Shown one piece after another: positions 6,239-10,219 of a stretch of DNA of 10,219 bases. Origin of the DNA: Oligosphaeraceae bacterium (GTDB lineage: Bacteria; Verrucomicrobiota; Lentisphaeria; Oligosphaerales; Oligosphaeraceae); contig JAAYYJ010000222.1 in assembly GCA_012515455.1 (NCBI GenBank), positions 1-10,219 of the forward strand, written 5' to 3'. The notes beneath the pieces were generated by a model. It saw only the letters and a program-made list of their open reading frames with translations. It did not search any database and was not told the DNA's origin. The translations under genes were made by a program, and so were the position numbers. How positions within the stretch are numbered: the first letter of the stretch is position 1; each line of letters starts with the position of its first letter.

Positions 6239-6541
6239 TCACTGGAAATCCCACTTCCGGCGTTGGGGCTGGCGCAGACTCTGAGCCGGCCGGCCGCCCC
6301 GCAGGGCAGAGAAGACCTCCTCTGCGCCGTCCCGCTTGATGTTCAGGACCAACTCCAACAGCTCCCCCAGCCGTCCGGGCGGAAACCCCCGCCGCTGGAA
6401 CCACTGCAGATATTCGAAAGGCAGGTCGGCCAGAGGCACGCCATGGGGCGGGTAGTTCTGCGGGCCGTATTTCCCGAATGGCATTCCGGTCTGCGTGGCT
6501 TCCTGCAATGCTTGCTGCAGAATCTGTAATGGGTTACCCAT
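6239..6541 (-). CDS. DUF3820-type small protein
   Basis: The protein has 100 residues. Its core MPFGKYGPQ (20-28), LADLPFEYLQWFQRRGFPPGRLGELLEL (37-64) and NIKRDGAEEV (67-76) matches the pattern I know for DUF3820 proteins (MPFGKY, LADLPxEYLxWF, GxPxGxLGELL). That family has been called a putative quorum-sensing-regulated virulence factor, but its molecular function is not established. It is soluble with no signal peptide. The start is taken at the ATG at 6541 because GAGGAG (6546-6551) sits just before it; the frame also extends to a TTG at 6553, which lies inside that ribosome binding site. The binding site overlaps the mutM stop codon, and only 8 bases separate the two genes, so they are probably co-transcribed and perhaps coupled. 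A tail of basic residues and Gln follows the conserved core. Confidence 0.78.
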   Translation of the reverse strand: MGNPLQILQQALQEATQTGMPFGKYGPQNYPPHGVPLADLPFEYLQWFQRRGFPPGRLGELLELVLNIKRDGAEEVFSALRGGRPAQSLRQPQRRKWDFQ

Positions 6542-6549
6542 GCCTCTCC

Positions 6550-7380
6550 TCAACGTCGCGGCTGGCAGCGCGGGCAGAAGAACGCCGCCCGGCCGCCTTG
6601 GAGCAGCCGCTCGATGCTGTCCCCGCAGCGGGGGCAGGGCTCACCCGCCCGCCCGTAGACCTCCAGGGCGGTACGGAAATGTCCCTCGCTGCCATCGACA
6701 TCGCGGTAGTCGCTGATGGTGGTACCGCCTGCCGCAATGGCCGCCTGCAGGATCGTCTTCACCGCTGCCGCCAGGCGCCGGCAGCGTTGCAGCCCCAATC
6801 TCCGCACCGGGGTGGCAGGGTTGATGCCAGCCTGGAACAGCGCTTCATTGGCATAGATGTTGCCGACTCCGACCACATTGTGCTGGTCCATCAGCCAGGT
6901 CTTGACCGGGGTGCGGGAATTCCGGCTGAGGCGGTGCAGGCTGCTGCCGTTGAAGTCCCCGGTCAGCGGCTCCAGGCCGAGATCGGCCAGGGCCGGGTGG
7001 GTGCAGGACTGTATGTCCCCGGGGCAGAGCTGCAGCGAACCGAAGCAGCGGATGTCGCAGAAGCGCCAGCGGCGCCCGTCCGCCAGCAGGAAGTACGCCC
7101 GCTCATAAGGCCGAGCCTGCCCGTCGTCAGGGGTGATCACAAAGGAGCCGGTCATGCCCAGATGCAGAATCAGCCCGGAGCGATCCGTGAAAACCACCAG
7201 CAGATATTTGGCTCGCCGGGTCACCGCAGAAATGCACTTCCCAGCGCAGAAACCCTGCAAGCTGACGCTGTCGACATCAACCCGCAGCCGACCGCAGCTG
7301 GCGGCACCGGTGATGACCTGACCGCGCAACTGACGGTCCAGGCTGCGGCAAATCGTAGTTACTTCTGGTAGTTCTGGCAT
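6550..7380 (-). CDS. mutM: Formamidopyrimidine-DNA glycosylase (Fpg/MutM)
   Basis: MutM removes 8-oxoguanine and ring-opened purines from DNA and cuts the backbone through its AP-lyase activity. The frame is open further upstream, but the enzyme needs an N-terminal Pro after Met removal, and MPELPEV begins at 7380, giving 276 residues, the usual length. Visible features are the catalytic Pro2 and Glu3, Lys58 in RRAKYLL, HLGMTG (73-78), DQHNVVGVGNIYANEALF of the helix-two-turn-helix, DYRDVDGSEGHF, and VYGRAGEPCPRCG. The C-terminal zinc finger uses Cys249, Cys252, Cys269 and Cys272, with Arg264 before FFCPRC. All catalytic parts look intact. The ribosome binding site is poor (AGG only 2 bases before the ATG), suggesting modest translation. 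It is followed directly by the DUF3820-type gene. Confidence 0.95.
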   Translation of the reverse strand: MPELPEVTTICRSLDRQLRGQVITGAASCGRLRVDVDSVSLQGFCAGKCISAVTRRAKYLLVVFTDRSGLILHLGMTGSFVITPDDGQARPYERAYFLLADGRRWRFCDIRCFGSLQLCPGDIQSCTHPALADLGLEPLTGDFNGSSLHRLSRNSRTPVKTWLMDQHNVVGVGNIYANEALFQAGINPATPVRRLGLQRCRRLAAAVKTILQAAIAAGGTTISDYRDVDGSEGHFRTALEVYGRAGEPCPRCGDSIERLLQGGRAAFFCPRCQPRR

Positions 7381-7559
7381 GGCCTGAAAAATGGTTTGTG
7401 ACGCGGCGGGGCCCTCTGCTCCGACCGCAAAACTGTAGTGCCGCGAGGCATACAGCCCTCGCCGGGTTCGCAGCGCCCAGGTAATGTCCTCGCACCTGTG
7501 AAACCTGGAACTCTGTGGTATAACATAACCGCATTGGGCTTTTTTGGTAGTCGAATAAG

Positions 7560-7592
7560 AAAAAAAACAATAAAGCGTTATAGTAATCGCAA
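7560..7592 (+). promoter_or_regulatory. Candidate promoter of the exported gene pair
   Basis: TATAGT at 7579-7584 is a good -10 box, preceded by an A8 tract at 7560-7567 that could act as a bent or UP-like element. No clear -35 is seen. Initiation 7-8 bases after the box would start the RNA near 7591-7592, just before the first stem of the possible leader fold. Confidence 0.4.
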
Positions 7593-7594
7593 TT

Positions 7595-7683
7595 GGCCGG
7601 TCTTGCGGGGAGCGAGTCCCCGGGCGGGGCAAACAACCTGCCGGGGCGGGCTCCGGTTAAGCCCAGAGGCGTCTCCACCGGCC
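7595..7683 (+). ncRNA. Possible structured 5' leader (unidentified)
   Basis: GGCCGGT (7595-7601) pairs perfectly with ACCGGCC (7677-7683) and encloses a row of hairpins: CGGGGA/TCCCCG (7606-7611 with 7617-7622, 5-base loop), GGCGGG/CCTGCC (7623-7628 with 7637-7642, one G-U pair, 8-base loop), GGGCT/AGCCC (7648-7652 with 7660-7664, 7-base loop) and a weak GAG/CTC (7666-7668 with 7673-7675). A second CCGGT at 7653-7657 could compete for the closing ACCGG. The shape is that of a multi-branched leader RNA, but I do not recognise a known riboswitch, tRNA or SRP RNA, and GC-rich DNA gives such stems by chance more often. Confidence 0.3.
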
Positions 7684-7709
7684 CTATTGCGCATAGGAGC
7701 AACCTGAAG

Positions 7710-9758
7710 ATGATCACCCGAATTCCCGCCGCGCTGCTGCTGGCCTGGCTGACCATGCTGATTATTCCGCTCTGCTCCTCGCAGCCGCAGCGCGACCCCT
7801 GGCACCACAGCGCCTCGAAATTCCGGGCCAGTTATTCGTACAGCGGCGCCGCCCTGCCCGGTGATTGCGGCATCATCCTGGAAGTGCCGGTCTGCGGACT
7901 GGGCAAGCCCGACGGCCGGGATGTGGTCTGCTATGACGACCGCGGGCGGCTGATTCTCTCCCGCGCAATGGGGCCAGGCCGGCACAACTGCGCGGTGCTG
8001 CTCTGCCGTCCCGAAGCCAGCGCGAAGCGCATCCTGGCCTACTTCGCTTCCGGGCAGAATGCCGCGCAAGCCAATATCACCCGCTGGACCGGCGTGCTGG
8101 CCGAGCTGCGCTCACTGCCCGAGGGCCCGGGCGAGAACTTCCAGCAGGTGCAGTCGTTGTGGGAGAAAGCGCCGCCGCTGGCGCTGTTCCCGGTCACGGA
8201 ATTCGCACAGGTCTGCAACCCGGTTACCTCGACGGACCGTTTTCTGCTGAAGCTGCGTGGCTTCAGCCACCGCCCGGCGCCCCAGCAACAGGACTGGTTC
8301 GTGGCCGCCGATGATTCGGGCTATCTGCTCCTGAACGGAGAGCTCCAGATCGAACGCCCGGGACAGAATTTCGTCTACAACAGCCTGCGCGGGGAGTTCA
8401 AAAAAACGCTGTCATTCCCGGCCGGGCTGAGTGACCTGGAGCTGCTGGGCGTGAACTTCTCCGGTACTTTCGCTCTGGCCCTGGGCAAGCTTCCCGGCGG
8501 CAATAAGGTCAATGCGGTGACCATGGAGGATTTCCTGCCCCGGGGCCAGGCGCCGAGGCTGGATAAGATCGAGGCCAAGCACCGCGATGCCGCCAACCCC
8601 GCCTTCCATTACCGCCATCTGTCCTACCTCAGCCTGGATGACATCACCTTCACCGAGACGGAAATCGCGACCTCCAGCCAACAGGAGGCGGTGTTTGCCT
8701 TCGCTGACGGTATCAGGATGCAGGGGAACAGCATCCGCCGCATCTTCGCTACTCTCACCAGCTGCCCCCTGACCGTCACGGTCAAACGGGAAGAAGCCGC
8801 GGGACGGATCGATTTTCCGGAAGCCGCACCGCCTCTGCGGCGGCTGCATCACCGGGATGTGGATTATGACTATTTCTTTAACCTCCTGTCCGGGATGGAT
8901 TTTCAGAAGGTCACCAATCAGGAGTTCCTGCTGAATTGCCTGTCCTTCCTGCAGCAGCGGCAGCTCTGCCCGGAGCAAATGCCGCTCTGCGAGGCGCTGC
9001 TGAAGAGCCGCCGGCTCAGCCCGGCGGTGGAACGCCTGGCCCTGACTGCCCTGGCCCGCGCTGCCGCCCAGGACCAGCCCGAAAAAGCCCGCGCGGCTTT
9101 CCAGAAACTGCTGGAGATGAAGCAGGAGCGGCTGGACCGCCTGGAGGCACTGGTCGAGGCGCTGGATTTCGCGCTGTTCCGCTTGCGGGACTACCGCCAG
9201 GCCGAACGCTGGCTGAATCAGTACAGCCGCTCCGTCGGCCGGGCCGGAGAGCGGCTGCTGACCGCTTGCCGCTTTGATCTGGCTTTGCAGCAGGGGGATG
9301 TGGCCACGGCCAGGCGTTTCTACAATGCCCTGCTGGAGGGCAAGGAATATGGCGAGGGACAGCGGGTCGCTGCGGTGCGCGGCAACGCTCTGCAGGAGCG
9401 TATCGAGAACCTGCTGACGGACGATATCCCTCTGCCGAAGCTGCAGCTGATCGAGGCCGCCGCGCTGCTGCGTCAGTTCGGGCAGCTCGATCCCGGCAGC
9501 CGTGGCAACGGCCGCTTCAGCCTGCTGCGGGCCAGAATTCTGCAGAAGCGCGGCTGGCTGTCGGGCGCTCTGGGCGAGCTGGAGGGCGCAATCCTGTTCG
9601 AACCGCTCCTGCCCAACCTGCCGGAAATTGAATTTGCCCGGGCCGGGGTCTATGCTCAGGCCGGGAATGCCGCCAAGGCCGAGGAGCTCTACCGCAAGGT
9701 CTCCAGCGAGTACCCGAACCATCCGGTGGCGGAACAAGCCAGGAGGAAACTGCCGTGA
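7710..9758 (+). CDS. Exported modular protein: DUF2341-like, PA14-like, PKD-like and TPR regions
   Basis: The protein has 682 residues. The ATG at 7710 is chosen because a signal peptide follows at once (a hydrophobic stretch after MITR, ending near CSSQP) and AGGAG stands at 7695-7699. A Cys is present at the end of this stretch, but Leu before it does not fit a normal lipobox. About 40-120 resembles a DUF2341-type beta domain (DGRDVVCYDD, then ILAYFASG at 108-115). About 180-275 is PA14-like (DWFVAADDSGYLLLNG at 195-210). About 300-361 is PKD-like (FAFADG at 329-334, LTVTVK at 354-359). From about 400 on it is helical with TPR-like repeats, the clearest at 641-674 (AGNAAKAEELYRKVSSEYPNHP). 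Such parts bind glycans or proteins rather than catalyse; no enzyme motif is seen. The domain calls are by eye and moderate. The next gene overlaps its stop. Confidence 0.75.
   Translation: MITRIPAALLLAWLTMLIIPLCSSQPQRDPWHHSASKFRASYSYSGAALPGDCGIILEVPVCGLGKPDGRDVVCYDDRGRLILSRAMGPGRHNCAVLLCRPEASAKRILAYFASGQNAAQANITRWTGVLAELRSLPEGPGENFQQVQSLWEKAPPLALFPVTEFAQVCNPVTSTDRFLLKLRGFSHRPAPQQQDWFVAADDSGYLLLNGELQIERPGQNFVYNSLRGEFKKTLSFPAGLSDLELLGVNFSGTFALALGKLPGGNKVNAVTMEDFLPRGQAPRLDKIEAKHRDAANPAFHYRHLSYLSLDDITFTETEIATSSQQEAVFAFADGIRMQGNSIRRIFATLTSCPLTVTVKREEAAGRIDFPEAAPPLRRLHHRDVDYDYFFNLLSGMDFQKVTNQEFLLNCLSFLQQRQLCPEQMPLCEALLKSRRLSPAVERLALTALARAAAQDQPEKARAAFQKLLEMKQERLDRLEALVEALDFALFRLRDYRQAERWLNQYSRSVGRAGERLLTACRFDLALQQGDVATARRFYNALLEGKEYGEGQRVAAVRGNALQERIENLLTDDIPLPKLQLIEAAALLRQFGQLDPGSRGNGRFSLLRARILQKRGWLSGALGELEGAILFEPLLPNLPEIEFARAGVYAQAGNAAKAEELYRKVSSEYPNHPVAEQARRKLP
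9741..9746 (+). promoter_or_regulatory. Strong ribosome binding site for a GTG start
   Basis: AGGAGG lies inside the end of the upstream gene, 8 bases before the GTG at 9755. The GTG overlaps the upstream TGA in the four bases GTGA, a classic arrangement for coupled translation. Confidence 0.85.
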
Positions 9759-10219
9759 AGAATATCTTGCTGTGCTGCCTGCTGCTGGGCGCGGCCGGGC
9801 TGCTCCCTGCCGCGGAGGACCCCGCCCCGCCCTCCGGCGTGGTCGGGGACAAGGTCCCGGTGGGGGAATACCTCTATGCCGATGGGCAGAAACTGCCGCC
9901 GGCCCCGGGCGCTCTGCGGGTGCTCTTCGCCAGCCCCGGACCGCATCGGGTGGTCGTCGCCTATGGACGGCGGTACCGCAAGGACCGCAAAAGCCGGGAT
10001 GGCAGCGTCGAAGCCGAACGCGAGACCTACAAACCACGCCTGGCCGAGCTGTCCGATAATGGCAGGATTGCGCTGTTCCGCAACCTGCCGCCGGATTTCT
10101 ACGACCTGTTCGTGATCGACCCCGCCAGCATGACCTTCTTCGAGGGAACCGCACTGCATAAACTTGGCCGCGATGAGACGCTGTCAGAGACCGCTATCGC
10201 CGGATTCCAGGAGGAAATC
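9755..10219 (+). CDS. Exported protein of unknown function (3' truncated by window)
   Basis: The frame is open from a GTG at 9755 to the window edge, 155 residues without a stop. The start is supported by AGGAGG 8 bases upstream, by the GTGA overlap with the preceding stop, and by a clear signal peptide: Lys at 2, a hydrophobic run of Leu, Cys, Ala and Gly, then LPAAED, with likely cleavage after the double Ala near residue 20. A Pro-rich stretch follows, then GDKVPVGEYLYADG. A segment rich in Arg and Lys comes next, and then IALFRNLPPDFYDLFVID, which has the look of a beta-sandwich carrier or regulatory domain (compare FxNLPPGxYDL patterns). I recognise no family. Its coupling to the modular protein upstream suggests that the two act together outside the cytoplasm and are made in similar amounts. 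Confidence 0.8.
   Translation, partial: MKNILLCCLLLGAAGLLPAAEDPAPPSGVVGDKVPVGEYLYADGQKLPPAPGALRVLFASPGPHRVVVAYGRRYRKDRKSRDGSVEAERETYKPRLAELSDNGRIALFRNLPPDFYDLFVIDPASMTFFEGTALHKLGRDETLSETAIAGFQEEI

Larger units (their letters stand above)
7381..7709. other. Divergent intergenic region between mutM and the exported gene pair
   Basis: About 330 bases with no supported gene. The mutM side (7381-7500) is GC-rich and holds CCAGGT (7477-7482), which can pair with ACCTGG (7503-7508) or, shifted by one base, with ACCTG at 7494-7498, giving competing weak hairpins. Bases 7510-7594 are AT-rich with a T6 run and an A8 tract (7560-7567). The rest, 7595-7709, is GC-rich and foldable. In-frame extensions of both flanking genes run through here, but they start at unlikely positions and show no family pattern. 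Confidence 0.6.

Noticed and set aside
6478..7371. Open frame of 297 codons on the + strand opposite mutM
   Set aside because: Antisense shadow of mutM, with low-complexity Gln/Ala-rich translation and no ribosome binding site supporting it.
7381..7632. 84-residue N-terminal extension of MutM
   Set aside because: Fpg chemistry needs Pro as the first residue after Met, so MPELPEV at 7380 must be the start.
7595..7683. tRNA-like fold suggested by a 7-base closing stem
   Set aside because: No T-arm GTTC motif, no anticodon arm of the right size and no usual D-arm; it does not read as a tRNA, selenocysteine tRNA or SRP RNA.
7593..7709. N-terminal extension of the modular exported protein from a TTG
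   Set aside because: It would bury the signal peptide 39 residues inside the protein, and a better start with AGGAG exists at 7710.
8412..10154. Open frame of 580 codons on the - strand
   Set aside because: It lies antisense to two genes with good ribosome binding sites and signal peptides, and its Gln/Arg/Gly-rich translation shows no family pattern. Long antisense frames are common in GC-rich DNA.

Overview
The window is GC-rich, densely coded bacterial chromosome with no sign of phage, insertion sequences, CRISPR or rRNA/tRNA genes. It holds nine protein genes, two of them cut by the window edges (dapB on the left, a secreted protein on the right). The gene content suggests a GTP-dependent gluconeogenic bacterium with an outer surface polysaccharide and large modular secreted proteins. 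A member of the Planctomycetes-Verrucomicrobia-Lentisphaerae group would fit the style of the secreted proteins, but this is a weak guess from gene style, and no marker gene here settles it.

Layout. Bases 1-554 (+) are the C-terminal two thirds of dapB (lysine and diaminopimelate synthesis). Bases 601-3328 (-) form a probable three-gene operon, read rmlA, then a divergent polysaccharide-deacetylase-like gene, then a D-2-hydroxyacid dehydrogenase. The first two suggest nucleotide-sugar and surface-glycan work; the role of the dehydrogenase there is unclear. Bases 3329-3697 are an AT-richer divergent regulatory region with several inverted and direct repeats, between the rmlA operon and pckG. 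Bases 3698-5488 (+) are pckG (GTP-type PEP carboxykinase, gluconeogenesis), followed by a strong hairpin terminator that probably serves both strands. Bases 5658-6107 (-) encode a zinc-ribbon/TM2 membrane protein. Bases 6239-7380 (-) hold mutM (DNA repair) followed 8 bases later by a small DUF3820-type gene. Bases 7381-7709 are a second divergent region; its right part looks like a promoter plus a folded 5' leader. Bases 7710-10219 (+) encode a 682-residue exported protein (DUF2341-like, PA14-like and PKD-like modules plus TPR repeats), translationally coupled through a GTG/TGA overlap to a second exported protein that runs off the window.

Most of the window is housekeeping. The parts that are not routine are the exported gene pair with its possible structured leader, the deacetylase-like protein with altered metal-site residues in the rmlA operon, and the repeat-rich rmlA/pckG control region. 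All functional calls rest on reading motifs by eye; no database search was possible.
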